DNA from: Heterotrichella gracilis
Taxonomy: Eukaryota > Sar > Xanthophyceae > Tribonematales > Xanthonemataceae
NCBI GenBank assembly: GCA_032358255.1
Contig: JAULBX010031924.1
Location: forward strand, 62,001 to 126,000
Reading direction: 5' to 3'
Length of the DNA stretch: 64,000 bases
This document shows positions 48,778-61,519 of the stretch, piece after piece. The translations under genes were made by a program, and so were the position numbers. Positions within the stretch are counted from its first letter, which is position 1. Every line of letters begins with the position of its first letter. The notes beneath the pieces are model-generated. The model had not been told where the DNA came from. It saw only the letters and a list, made by a program, of their open reading frames with translations, and did no database searches.

Positions 48778-51700
48778 ACTTGTGGGCCCTTCGTTGGAAA
48801 AGATTTATAATGCAGCAGCGGGCAGGAAGTATGTCAAACTGAGGCAGGACACCAAGGTAAGGGTGCAAGCCTCATGCTCTGCTCAATATGGTCACAGCAG
48901 TCTATGTTCAAGGTACCTTCACTTGTACACTGCCAACTTTGACTGGGCATTGTCACCAGCAACATGCGTATGACCATTTCAAAATTCAACACCACGGTCT
49001 TGACAACACATTCATCTGTGTTGCAGGACCTGATTGGAAAGCTGAATCAGCTGCTGCAGCCTGTAGTGCCACAGCAAGCTGCCCCTCCAGCAGGTAATAC
49101 TGTTGCTGCTGTTGTTGCGCCTCCAATTGTCAAGGGTTGAGCACCTGTTGGAGGTCTAAGCAGTCCTCGTTGCAGGGAACGCCTCACAACCGGTGTCACC
49201 TGTGGCTAAGGCTGGGGAAGATGCACCAGACATTGAGCAGGATGGCATCAACGAGGGGGGCGATGTAAGCGAAAACGGCGAGGAAGCGCCCAGCAATGGC
49301 GATGGGGTGGCACATGCCCCGGTTGCAGTGGACGCTCAGCCTGTTCAACCTGCTGTCACCCCACGGCGGGTGTCTATGTCAGCGTCTGCGGCACAAGGTG
49401 TGCACCACTGCCCAATTACTCTTGCAGAATGTCCGCCGCCAGCGCCACAGAACCTGTTGTGACACGCCCACATGTTTTTGCAGCTGTCTTGGACCTCTTG
49501 CGGGAAGCAATTGAGACGCGCAAGCCACAGCTGGTGGAGCTGTCGCTGGACTGCATCCAGAAGCTCATTGCCTACAAGCAAATACAGGGCCCGGTGTTGA
49601 ACATCAACCACCGGCGGGAGCAGACTGGCAAAGGTGGCAAGCGCTTGCCCGACGATGACGAGGAAACGGATGTCAATGCCGCAGACACACAGACACCTCA
49701 GGTAATTACTGCACAGCTGCGGGAAGTGTGGCAAGGGCTAGCAGACGCCTACTGAACAGCTGCCGTGGTGCTGTGGTGGTAACGGTGTGTGACATGTCTG
49801 CAGGCACAGGCATTGGAGCTGCTGTGCCGGTGCGATGACATCCCTGATGAGGGTGTCGAGCTCCAGGTCCTGAAAGGGCTCCTCACAGCAGTCACGTCTA
49901 CCACGATCTTGGTCCACAACCAAGCGCTGTTGCTGGTGCGTGTGAGCCCCCATCTGGTGAGTTGTTGCTTTTGCGGGTCCCAACAGCCAGTTGAGCGGTG
50001 CGGTGTTGCTGCAGGCTGTGCGGACGTGTTACAACATCTTCCTCATGACCCGGAGCGAGGTGAACCAAACCACAGCCAAGGCGTCGCTGACCCAAATGCT
50101 GAACGTGGTGTTCCAGCGCATGGAGGCAGGCTCGGAAACAGTGGTGGTGGCCCCGATAGTTGTCAGCGACATGCTTGGGTTGCCATCCACCGATGCGTCA
50201 ACACTGTCAGCATTCGTCCAGTCATTCTTGCTGGAGGTAAGCAAGGGGTAGTGTAGGTGGATGCAGGCTGCGGCATCCGCGCTGCAAACATGACATGTGC
50301 AGGGCTGGGTGCCTCAAGCTTGTGCAAGGGTGATTGCTAATCTGGCGTTCTTGCGAAAATGCCTGTAATTAATTAATTAATGACATGTGGCAACTTGTGG
50401 GCAGGTGGTCACCAGTGTCGATCCTTTCGCCACATCATATGTGGAGGACATCCAAGCGGGGCTTGACAACGCATTTGTGCATGAGAATGGTGCCGACTCT
50501 GGCGACGAGTCTGAGGACCCAGCTGCCAAGCAGCGGGCAAGGGCTGTGTCAATCGCCAGCCTGGCGCCACCGCTTGCGGGCGAGGGTACGTGCTTTAAAA
50601 AGCTTGAAATATAATATGAAGGAAATATCATATAAAGGCACTGATAAAGGAAGCATATATGTCCTTCAAGGCTGGCTGCACCCTCCCTTTGCAGCATTTA
50701 TTTGCATATTTAGCATGCAGCATGGTCCACGCATTGATGCATTACATTGGCATTGCCATGCAATTGTGCAGGGAGCCAGCCGGATCAGCCTCAGACTGCC
50801 ACTGGAGCCACCGCTGAGTCTGACAAGGAGGATACCGCCACCACGCTGCGCAAGGACGCCTTTTTGGTCTTCCGTGCGCTGTGCAAGCTGTCCACCCGCA
50901 CAGCGGACTCCAGCACGGGCAGCGATGCGACTGTCATCCGGGGCAAGGTACGCCATATGTACATGCATGGCATGAAATACAAGAGCATATAGGGGCCAAG
51001 TGACTTGTGAGTTGAAAAGGATGGCTTCCTGGGTTGGTGGCTGTGGACGGCAAGTTTTTTTGGGGGGACGATGGACATTTTTGGGGAGCAGAAAGACGAT
51101 GCATGCAATTGTAGATCACCATTTATGATGGTAGTGGTGTAATGCATGGCTGTGTGCTGCAGGTGCTGGCGCTGGAGTTGCTGAAAATCCTGCTGGAGAA
51201 CGCGGGACCAGCGTTCCACACCTCAGAGAAGTTTGCCTCTGCCATCAAGCAGTACTTGTGCTACAGCCTGCTGAAAAACGCATCGTCCTCAGTGCCCCAA
51301 GTCATGCGCCTCACTTGCTCGATCTTCCTCACCCTGCTCAACAAATTCCGGCACCAGCTGAAAGCGGAGATCAGTGTGTTCTACCCAATGATCTTCCTGC
51401 GCGCGATTGAGCCACCATCGGCACCACAAAAGCCTGCACCTGGAGGTAATACACAATTTATTTGAGACTCTAAGACATGCCTCATTTACATCGCATCATT
51501 AACATCGCACATCACCTGTGGGCATAGCCAAGCCTGCACTGCTTTGGAGTAAGTAGGCTGCGCCATTGGGGGATCAACTCCTCCTCAGCCCATGTGCAAG
51601 CTGTGTGGCATACGCCATGCGCCTTGTACTCCGTGCTCATACGTGGCGCGGCAGCTCACATGCCCTCCCTCCCGTCTCACTGCAGGCGGCCCGCCCCAGC

Positions 51701-54700
51701 CACCCCCCGCGGTGGACCTGGCGCACCGCTCGGTGGTGATGAAGTGCCTGCTTTCGCTGTGCGAGGAAGGCCAGCTGCTGGTTGACCTGTTTGTAAACTA
51801 CGACTGCGACCTGGAGGGGTCCAACCTGTTTGAGCGCATGGTCACGGCGCTGGTGCGCATCGCGCAGGGCGTGCCCACGGCGGACCCAGGCACGCAGCAG
51901 TACATCGATGAAGACAACCTGCGCTTTGAGGTGCGCTGCGGTCTTATATTATTATAATAATGATTAATGTTAATATTACTGTTGTTATTACTTGTATTTC
52001 AACATTCCAACAAGAAAGCCAGATCAGCTGTGAGGTGCGCTGCGGTGTGGCAGGGGGGAAGCATTGATGGTCCTGGTAGCAGGGGTGGATGGCGAGGCAG
52101 GACGGGGATAGCAATGCACGATGCGACAGGACAATACATAGAGTCCTGTTTGGATAATGCAGCTGGTTTGGAATATGCAGCCTAAGGAGAGCTCTCCTTG
52201 GCAGGGCACGGCGGTGTGTGTATGCTCATGTTTGCATGGTTCAATGGAGGTGCCGAGGTATGTACGTGTATGGTGGGGGGCTGATGCAGCCGCTGGCAAT
52301 GCGCAGGCGCTCAAGTGCTCTGTGGCAATCCTCAAGTCGCTGCTGGATTGGTACTCGTGCCAGAGCGGGCAGGGGGACAACATGGCGGCCATTGCGGAGA
52401 CCAAGCTACCAGATGGTCCCAGCGTGCTGGATTTGTCGGGGGAGGCCAGCGCCCAGGTGATGAGCAACGAGAGCTCCAGCAATGACATGGAGGTGCACCA
52501 AGGTGAGCTCCATTGCCATGCGCAGGTGCATGGTTGCACTCGGAATGCTGTGGGCGCGCTGGGTGTGGAAGGTGGGGCTGATGCCGCTAGGGGGGCTGCA
52601 TGTCACTGAGGGTGCCAAGTCGTGGTTTGGAGCGATGGCCAAGTGCCCCGCCTGCTACTCGGCACCAGCCAGGCATCACCAGCTTGATGCATGCGTCACT
52701 ACCATTACTAATGCATCGCCAGCCAGCCACCCCTCGGGCTGACATGGACAGCATGACCTCACTGCAGGGGCGTTGGCTAATGTTTGACTGCGCACGTTCC
52801 CACCCGTGCATTGGTCATGGGCATGGCTTGGTCAGCGATTTGAGCTGCTGTGCGTGTGTGCAGAGCCCGACTCTCACGATGCCCAGAAGCTCGAGACCTT
52901 CAAGGCCACCAAGAAGGTGTACCAGGAGGGCATCCAGATGTTCAACAAGAAGCCAAAGAAGGGAGTGGCATACATGCAAGAACAGGTGGGGCAGGATGCA
53001 CAGCAGCTCCCATGTGCTGGCAGGGTGGGCACTTTCATGGTCCATGCCGTGTGGCTATCTTCCTGGTGACAGGGCCTCACATGCACTTTTTGCCGGCGCC
53101 TTTGAATAATGATACGGGGCGCAATTGCCTGACCACTGTTTACATCTGGAGTAACGTATCTTACCTGGGGCACCCTTGTAACTATCAATGCAGCTGAAGC
53201 CCTGTCCATGGTTGCATCGGACTTGGGGAGTATGCATGCACCTGTCACTGTAACTCCTGCCTGACCCGCTGTGTGCTCCTGCAGGGTGTGCTGGGGCGCT
53301 CCGCTGAGGAGGTGGCCAAGTTCCTGCAGAAGACACAGGGCCTGCACAAGACCATGATCGGCGAGTACCTGGGCGAGCGCGAGGAGATGTGCCTTGCGGT
53401 CATGCACTGCTACGTGGACGCCATGGACTTCACCGAGGCCGACTTTGACGAGGCCATCCGCAAGTTCCTGTCTGGCTTCAGGCTGCCTGGCGAGGCCCAG
53501 AAGATCGATCGGCTCATGGAGAAGTTTGCCGAGCGCTACGTGAAGTGCAACGCGGAGTCGTTCAAGAGCGCCGACGTGGCGTACGTGCTGGCCTACTCGG
53601 TCATCATGCTCAACACCGACGCGCACAACCCCATGGTCAAGGTCAAGATGTCCAAGCAGGTAGGGGCGGGGCTGTGAGGGGGCGGCGCATGTTGGCACAG
53701 CATGCTGTGGAGGCAGTTGCATGTGTGTGCCTGTGGGGGTGCATGGCCAGGTGGTAATGGCTGCTGTGTGTGGTGGCAGGGGTGAAGCCCCAATGGGACT
53801 TCCAAGGCGCTAGTGATAGATAATCCACATGGCGTTTTGATAAAAGATTGAAGCCATTTATCCTTTTTAATACACTGATTTTACATTATTTTCGATTCAA
53901 TTATTTTCAACAATAACGCAGATCAAGTTTGTGGAGCCCGGGTTTGCTCCCTGAATCTGAAAATAAATATATTTTGATAGGAAAAACCTAATTCCTGGAT
54001 TGAATTACGAATGTTGTTCATTGCTCTTGCAAAAAAAAAAAAAAAAATCCACAAAGAAACTATGCACCAACCTGCTCCCTGCCTGTGCCCAGGACTTCTT
54101 GCGCAACAACCGCGGCATCAACGACGGCGGCGACCTGCCCGAGGAGTACATGAGCGCGCTGTACGACCGCATCGTGCACAACGAGATCAAGATGAAGGAC
54201 AGCCCCATGGACGGCGTGGCCATGCAGTCAACCAAGCAGGGCAGCCAGGGTTGGCTGGACACGGTCATGAACCTCATCCCGGGGCGCAAGCAGCAGGCAT
54301 CCATGGAGCCCTCGGATGACGCCATCAGGCGCACGCACGACTTCCTCAGGTGCGCGGGTGGTGCGCTTGCTCTCAAGCACTGAATTCAGCAATTTGCACC
54401 TGTGGCTCCTGGGTGCCAGCATGGTTGCATGCTTGCAACCATGCTGGGGACATGCAACGGCAGGGTTTGCTGGGCTCATGCATATTATTCTTAGCAAGTG
54501 ATATGCCTGGTGGCCTGGGTGTGGTGCCAATGACGCACAAGAGCCTGCATCGCGCAACCATGTTGTAAAACTGACAAATCACCTGGCGCCGTTTGTGACA
54601 CTCTAAATGATCCCGGCTGCATGGTTAGAGTGCATGTACCTAACTGACTGCCGCGGCCACTTGTTGTGCAGGGAGCGGGCCAAGGGCGCCACCTTCTTCT

Positions 54701-57700
54701 CCGCCACAGACAGCGACACCATCCGGCCCATGCTGGACGTGGCCTGGGCCCCCATGCTGGGCGCATTCTCTGTGCTCTTTGAGGAGTACGAGGACCCCCA
54801 GGTACTGGAACTTTTTATTTTGCTGTTTAAAAGACAATTTGTGAATTTTTTCCTAAAATGGATGTTTTACTTACTCCCAACGGTCTTGCGAGCCCGGGTT
54901 GGCTCCCTGAATGTGATTGTCAAATAAATTTTGTAGTGTTGCAATCTTACTTTGTTCACTGTTTCATATTTGGACCCCCAGGTGACCACCCTGTGCCTGA
55001 CTGGCTTTGTCACCGCCATCCGCCTGACCTCGCTCATGGGCATGGGCATGTTCCGCAACACCTACGTCACCTCGCTGGCGCGCTTCACCATGCTGCACGC
55101 GCCCGCAAACATGCGCATGAAGAACGCGCGCGCCTTCAGGGCGCTGCTGCTGGTGGCGGAGATCAGCGGGAACCACCTACATGTGAGTAGCCGCAAGCAT
55201 GCATGCCTCTGGGCAGTGCGGTTGTGGCCGGGTAGTGGAAGCATGATGGGGTTGCTGAGACGCTTTCTGTCATGTACTCTTTTGCACATATCCATATCCA
55301 CAGCTACAACAGCAGCATCACTAGTCATAGTCTGCTGGGAAGCCTTGCAATGATGAAGGCTGCTTAGAATATATGACGGTGGATGAAATTCAAGCATGCT
55401 CATCAGTGCAGCATGCTTGAATTTCATTCACCGCAACAAAAAAGGGCAGGACGGGTTCACTTTCTCTCAATAGGCGCGTAGCACTTGGTCAGTGTGGCAC
55501 CACACTGAGGTGCCTGCTTGCCCCCCGCAGGACAACTGGCTTGAGGTGCTGCGCTGCGTGTCGCGCTTCGAGCTGCTGCAGCAGCTGCACAGTGGCCTGC
55601 CTGGGGACGCCTTCCTGTTTGCACCCGACAGGGAGGAGCTGCAGGAGAAGGGCAAGCGTAAGGGGATACTCAAGCTGGGTAAAGGTAAACAGGCTCGTTG
55701 AGTGGTTGCGGTGTGGTGTGGCGTTCAGCGCTGGGAGGGTGGGCTGTTTGAGAGTGTTATCTGCTTCAGTGGAAGCAACAATGCGCACCCTGTGATGGGC
55801 CCGAGGTCGCAACAGCCACATGTCATGCATGCTGGCCGATTCGCCGGGTTTTTGCCTTTGGTTTTATCAACTGCAGCAAACTACCCTTTTATTTTATGTT
55901 TCTGTCACACGCGCGTGTGTGGGAGGTGCGCGGCCTCTCAAACCTCTGAACCCTGTGCCCCCCAGGGAGCAGCAACGGGCGCGCAGAGGGCGAGCGGGAC
56001 GTGCTGCCGTCGCTGGGCGAGCCGGGCTTCTACCTGCAGCCGCGTGGCAAGGGCAAGGAGCACGACCACTTCCCCTCGCCGCCGCCCGAGGTGCTGAGCG
56101 AGATTGACTCCCAGGAGCTCAACCGCCTGTTTGTGCAGAGCGACAGGCTGGACAGCGAGGTGCGCATTCCTACTTCATTTTATTTTTGTTTAAACAGCTT
56201 TTGAAGCCAGGCGGGATGCCGGTACAATTACAATACAGTTGCATGCGTGCTCCAGAATGGATGCATCCATGCCGGTCATGCCGCCAGGCCAGGCGGACAT
56301 CAGCAGCGTTAATATGGGCAGGCAGCAGCACCAAACAGCAACACCAAGCAGCAGCGTTCAGTGCCTGACAATGCAGGCATTAGGCAAGGGGCGGTGCTCT
56401 TCAAGCCTTTGCCAGCTAATGGTGGCCTGCCAACTGCAAACATGGTGGCTGGTGCGCATATGATATCCTGACTGTTGCTGCGCATGCAGGCCATCGTTGA
56501 GTTTGTGCGCACGCTGTGCCAAGTGGCGGCTGAGGAGCTGAAGAGCCTGCAGTACCCGCGCGTGTACAGCCTGACCAAGATTGTGGAGATTGCACACTTC
56601 AACATGAGCCGCATCAGGTATGGGCCGGTCTGCGGGCGGTTTTTGGGCAAGGGATTAGGGTTGCATTTATTTTTTCCCTTCAATTATTGGTACATTTTAC
56701 TTTGGTAACATAATAATATCATTGAAAGCATTTGCAGTGAGCCGCTTGAAGCATGTGCACTGAGGGCACCGCGCTTCCACAATTGGGTACATTTCCACTT
56801 TCTTAGCATAATGGTGACATTTAAAGCATTTGCACTGAGGCGCTTTATGTCTTCCGCCTTTCAGGCTTGTGTGGAGCCGCATCTGGGCGGTGCTGTCGGA
56901 CTTTTTCGTGGAGGTGGGTTGCCACAAGAACCTGCAGGTGGCCATGTACAGCGTGGACAGCCTGCGCCAGCTGGCGATGAAGTTCCTGGAGCGGGACGAG
57001 CTGTCCAACTACACCTTCCAGAACGACTTCCTCAAGCCCTTTGTGGTGGTCATGCGCCAGTCCAAGTCGGTGGAGATCAGGGACCTCATCATCAGGTGCG
57101 TGGGATGCGAAAAAGTGATATAAAGAACTGAAATTGCGCAAGGAAGAACATAAAAGATAGGCAAACATAGTTGATTACAGTATATTACAGTTGATTATAT
57201 ATAAAAAGAAACGAATGTACAATAGCCCTCATGCACAGTAAGATTGGGTGTCAGAGCCAGATGGAATGAAATCAGCGAACATCAATTACAGCAAAGCAGC
57301 CGTGGCATGACCACAGTGCATTGCACGTGACCAAGCGTTCGCGCGGCCTTCACCACGCTCTATATTCAGCGCCAAGCAGCTGACGTGCATGTACCCCTTC
57401 CCGTGCGTGCAGGTCGGTGTCTCAGATGGTGCTGGCGCGCGTGGCCAACATCCAGTCGGGCTGGAAATCCATGTTCATGGTCTTCACCACTGCCGCCAAC
57501 GACGAAAGCCCCAACATCGTGCGCCTGGCGTTTGACACCATTGAGAAGATTGTGCGCCAGCACTTCAACCACATCACCGAGACCGAGACCACCATCTTCA
57601 CGGACTGCGTCAACTGCCTCATCGCCTTCACCAACAACCCGCACAGCCTGGACGTGTCGCTCAACGCGATCGCCTTTTTGGGATTCTGCGCAACCAAGCT

Positions 57701-60700
57701 GGCTGAGGGAGACATAGGTGCGGGTGGAAACTAATTGGGGCCGCAAGGGGTGCATTAGTATAATGTGCAAAACAGGCAAGAATTGTTCGCCTCAGGGCGT
57801 GGCCATTTGATCAACATCGGTAGTGTGAGACTGCATGAAGTTGTAGTCTGCTTCACTGGGCTGCCTATGGCACTGGGGAGAGGCCAGATCAGCAGACAAC
57901 CTTGCACAAGCGGCGCAATACAGGTCACCTGTCACAGTTCTCGTCATTTGCTGGTACAGTGCGATCAAGGTCTCCAATTGCGCATGGCGAACCGACCCCT
58001 GGTCCTGTGTGCTGTGCAGGGGATGTGGAGGAGCTGCCAGAGGGTGCTGCCGGGGAGATGCTGGCTGGGCGCTACCAGCTGCACATCAGGGCGTCAGGCA
58101 GCGAGGAGCTGGCGGAGACATCGGCGCGGGGCGAGGCCGAGGGGGGGGACCCTGACGCTAGCTCCACAGGGAGGGAGGAGGATGGGGGGTCGCCCAGCGC
58201 AGCAGTTGGGGGGGGCATCAGGTTCACCGACAAGGATGAGCACATGTACTTTTGGTTCCCGCTGCTGGCGGGGCTGTCGGAGCTCACCTTTGACCCACGG
58301 CCTGACATCAGGTGCGCAGGACGCTTAAGTGGAGATCGCCGCCTGACAGTACCTTGCGATGATGGCGCCAGATGTTGGCTTCATTTAGTGCCACCGTGGT
58401 CTCATGTCATCAGCAATCACATTTGGCCAGTGTAGCACATGACCTGGTCCCATAACTGCATGGTGCATTCCTGCATTTCTCAATTGCCACCCCCTGGTAG
58501 CGTTTTAGGCAAATTTAGTGGGGGCGTCACTTGCATGGTGCAACCCTGCATCCACGCGCTCACGCCAGGGTCCTTTGGTGCTGCAGGAAAGCCTCGTTGT
58601 CTGTCCTGTTCTTCACCCTGAAGGAGCACGGGCAGTCGTTTGAGCAGAAGTTCTGGATCCGCATCTTTGACTCGGTGCTGCTGCCCATCTTTGACCACGT
58701 GCGCGCCGAGGTGACCGACACAACCACATTCACCGATGACAAGCGCCGCGCGGAGGTGGACTCGTGGCTGTACGACACAGCCAAGCAGTGCCTGCAGGTA
58801 AGGGGTGGAGGGGCTGGGGGTGGGGGTTATAGCGCGAGACATGGTCATGAGTGCAAAAGCCATGCACATGTGGGGGGGCATTGGTGGATGGGTATGGAAG
58901 GAGAAGGAACTGCCATTGTGTGAGCCAATGACATGGGGTGGAAAGTAGCTGGCATGTGCACAGTGCGTTTGGTTTGCCTGGCGGTGGCGGCATGTGCCTG
59001 GCAGATGCGTGACCGACCCTAAACCCTGACCCACTGTGGTGCAGAACATGGTGGACGTGGTTGTCCAGTTCTACAGCATCATCAGCATGATGCTGCCGCG
59101 CATCCTTGACCTGCTGCTGGGGTTCATACGGCGCACGCACCAGAGCCTGGCGGCGGTGGGCGTGGCGGCGCTGGCGAGGCTGGTCAACGGGGCGGGGCCG
59201 CACTTCACGGAGCAGGTAGGGAAAATCTTCCTTGTGTCCTCTTTACCACAGGCAAGCACATTTCCCGGCCTTCAAGTCAGTATCATTCTTGCACAGCATA
59301 ACTCAACATTGGGCAGGAGGCATGTGCTCCTTTTTGCTCTCCTCTTGTTGACGACAGGTGGGTAAACTGCATCACTCAACCTGCATCACCTGTTGCTTGC
59401 CAGCGTAGAATCTTTTACCTTTCTTTTAATTTACTTGTTATTTCAATTATTTTACTTTTGTTCAGGTGTGGATGGATGTGATGGCCACCATGCAGACTGC
59501 TGTTGCGGACACGCTGCCAGACATAGTGGGCCTGGTCAACAAGGAGCAGGGGCCAGAGGCGCACACAGAGGAGGAGCCAGCCAGCCCCTCATCGGCGTCG
59601 GGGCAGGATGGGTCGGAGAGGGCATGGTCGCTGGCCTACGGGGCGGGCTCGCGGCGGCTGGCAGAGGTAGGGTTTGCAGGGTTTTGTTTACCCTTTAGTG
59701 CGCTGTGGTGGCGCCTGGGTCACCAACCCCTGCCTAAGCAGCAGCTGCTGCTGGGTTGTACATGTATGTAGTTAGATTTTATGTACGGGTAGTCACACAG
59801 GCAACCTGTCATTGTGCGGTTCCGTGCCTCTGTGAGCCCCTCCCTGGCTAGGCCTTGGCTAGGTACCTGTGTGGGTAGTTCAGCTGTCCATATGCATGTG
59901 GTGACGCCAACATTCCCTGGTGCGTGCGCAGGTGCGGTGCCGCGCCTCCGTGCAGCTGCTGCTTGTTCAGGCCTTTGGCGAGGTGTACACGCAGCACAAC
60001 CGGCGGCTGAGCGGGCAGGCCATGGCGCACATGCTGGACACGCTGGTCATGGTGGCCAACCACGCGCGCAGCATCAACTCGGACTTCAACCTCAGGCAGC
60101 TGCTGCTCATGACGCAGCTGAACGACATGGTGGGTAACGGAGCGGTGGCAGGGGGGGAAGGGTAGCATCTGCATGTGGCGCAGGCCAGTGGCATGATGTG
60201 CACTGTCAGTGGACGTGTGGACCACAAACACTCGCTCTCTCCACACACCATTTCTTCCTCCCACCACCTTGCCCTCTGCAGCAAAATCGCCCTTTGCATT
60301 CCATTTGCCTACGCTCCCTTGATCAAGCACCTCCCTTCCGCCCCAGGTTGCCGGGGACCGCAACCTCAAAACCCTGAACCCTAAACCCTGCACCCCTCCC
60401 CAGGTTGCCGAGGACCGCATGCTCCCCGACCCGCCCCTGCTCAAGCTCGAGGTCGAGGCCACCACCGCCTACCTGTCCATGCTGCAGCACCTCAACGCGC
60501 TGGGATCAGCAGACGTCAAGGGGCTGTGCGGGCTGGAGGAGCGCCTGGTGCAGCTGTGCATACAGAACCTGCAGCGCTTCGAGTCTGGCGGTGAGCGCGC
60601 GCGGGACGGAGGGCTGTGCTTGCATGAATGAAAATGAATTGCATTGATGAAAATAAGATGGCATTCATGAAAATGAATGCCTCAATTTGATGTAATGCCC

Positions 60701-61519
60701 ATGCGCTCTCAAGGAACATTCCCCTGGGCATTGCACTGTGTCTCAGATCTTCAGTACTGGCATGGTGGTGTGTCAGATGCAGAAGATGTCACCAGTAGTG
60801 CACCTGGCTGACCCGTGAGCCTGACAGGTGCCCACACCCCTGGCGCACTAAAGTTTTCTAATCAATTTTCATATTATTGTTAATAATATACCTTGAACCC
60901 TCCACCTGTCCCTGTGCAGGCATGGCGCACTCCCAGAGCGGGCATGCAGAGTCCGGTGCGCTTGCGCCCCTCATCGTGGCCACGCTGCGGGTCATCTCCA
61001 CCTTCTCCAACCAGCAGTTCAAGCACTACCTCAAGGTGTGTGTTGCTAGGGGAAGCCACCTGCCCCCTGCATTGTACCTGCCCCTGCATGGGGTTGATCC
61101 GAAATCTTCCCCTTGGATACCTAGTGATCCCAGCAGACTTGTGATGGTATTCTTGTTCATTGGTTTGAAATTTGTACTGTACTGTCCTTCGGTCAGCCGG
61201 TGCGGGGGGATGTTGCAGTCCTGATATGGTTTGCTCAGGCATCAACATCACGCTGCCCCAGTCAACGTGTTTCGGCAAACCTTTCACCTTGTCCCTTCCT
61301 CACCCAGCGCCCTGCGCCCTGGTATTATGGACAATGTGTATAATACCCATTGTTCCATATATTTATCCCTTTTTTTTTCCCCAGGAGTTCTTCCCCCTGC
61401 TCACCACGCTCATCAGCTGCGAGCACGCCCCGCCCCAGGTCACAAAGGCGCTCAGCGAGCTGTTCACGCAGCGCATAGGCCCGCTGGTGGCGGCTAACAG
61501 CAGCATTGCGCTATCGTAA
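48758..61519 (+). CDS. BIG: BIG-type ARF guanine-nucleotide exchange factor (Sec7)
   Basis: Twenty-nine exons close to 1880 residues. It activates ARF GTPases at the trans-Golgi/endosome for vesicle formation. Regions: N-terminal DCB-like ([32 protein letters not shown]), HUS-like ([16 protein letters not shown]), Sec7 (about 715-905) with the glutamic finger in [12 protein letters not shown] (Glu791), then HDS1-4 repeats up to the end. Residues Tyr825, Ser826, Asp833 and Met843 match the brefeldin-A-sensitive type. Exons: 48758-48856, 49027-49093, 49176-49397, 49484-49701, 49804-49935, 50015-50236, 50405-50585, 50772-50947, 51163-51445, 51686-51930, 52307-52502, 52864-52985, 53285-53659, 54093-54349, 54672-54801, 54982-55182, 55531-55678, 55966-56159, 56490-56617, 56865-57095, 57413-57717, 58020-58311, 58587-58797, 59045-59215, 59466-59666, 59932-60129, 60404-60590, 60920-61035, 61385-61519. 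All phases agree. The start ATG overlaps the upstream LYR gene. Confidence 0.93.
51924..52045 (+). repeat. Duplicated exon 10 donor of BIG
   Basis: GAGGTGCGCTGCGGT at the exon 10 donor (51928-51942) recurs exactly at 52032-52046 inside the same intron, offset 104, with weaker similarity on the left. Confidence 0.8.
53933..54950 (+). repeat. Short repeat shared by two BIG introns
   Basis: A block with GAGCCCGGGTTKGCTCCCTGAAT followed by an AAATAAAT-TTTTG tail occurs near 53934-53983 and again near 54890-54935, in the introns after exons 13 and 15. It looks like a dispersed element of at least 45 bp. Confidence 0.75.
54031..54047 (+). repeat. 17-base poly(A) run in a BIG intron
   Basis: A pure A-run lies about 45 bases before the exon 14 acceptor, just downstream of the dispersed repeat. 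It could mark a retroposed fragment or be a slippage tract. Confidence 0.7.
54792..54983 (+). repeat. Direct repeat at both ends of BIG intron 15
   Basis: GGACCCCCAGGT is present at the donor (54792-54803) and identically at the acceptor (54972-54983), so the exact splice point is ambiguous and the protein is unchanged. Confidence 0.92.
56681..56845 (+). repeat. Tandem duplication in BIG intron 19
   Basis: About 66 bases (56681-56747) recur at 56780-56845, sharing GGTACATTT, AGCATAAT-like and AAAGCATTTGCASTGAG blocks. The second copy ends 17 bases before the acceptor. Confidence 0.85.
59015..59030 (+). repeat. Telomere-like tract before a BIG acceptor
   Basis: CCCTAAACCCTGACCC lies 14 bases before the exon 24 acceptor and includes CTAAAC and CTGAC, both good branch-site matches. 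Confidence 0.8.
60333..60420 (+). repeat. Duplicated exon 27 acceptor of BIG around a telomere-like core
   Basis: CCCCAGGTTGCCGGGGACCGCA (from 60341) recurs as CCCAGGTTGCCGAGGACCGCA at the working acceptor (60404), offset 57. The spacer 60366-60390 is made of CCCTAAA/CCCTGAA units. Only the second copy continues into the conserved reading frame. Confidence 0.92.
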
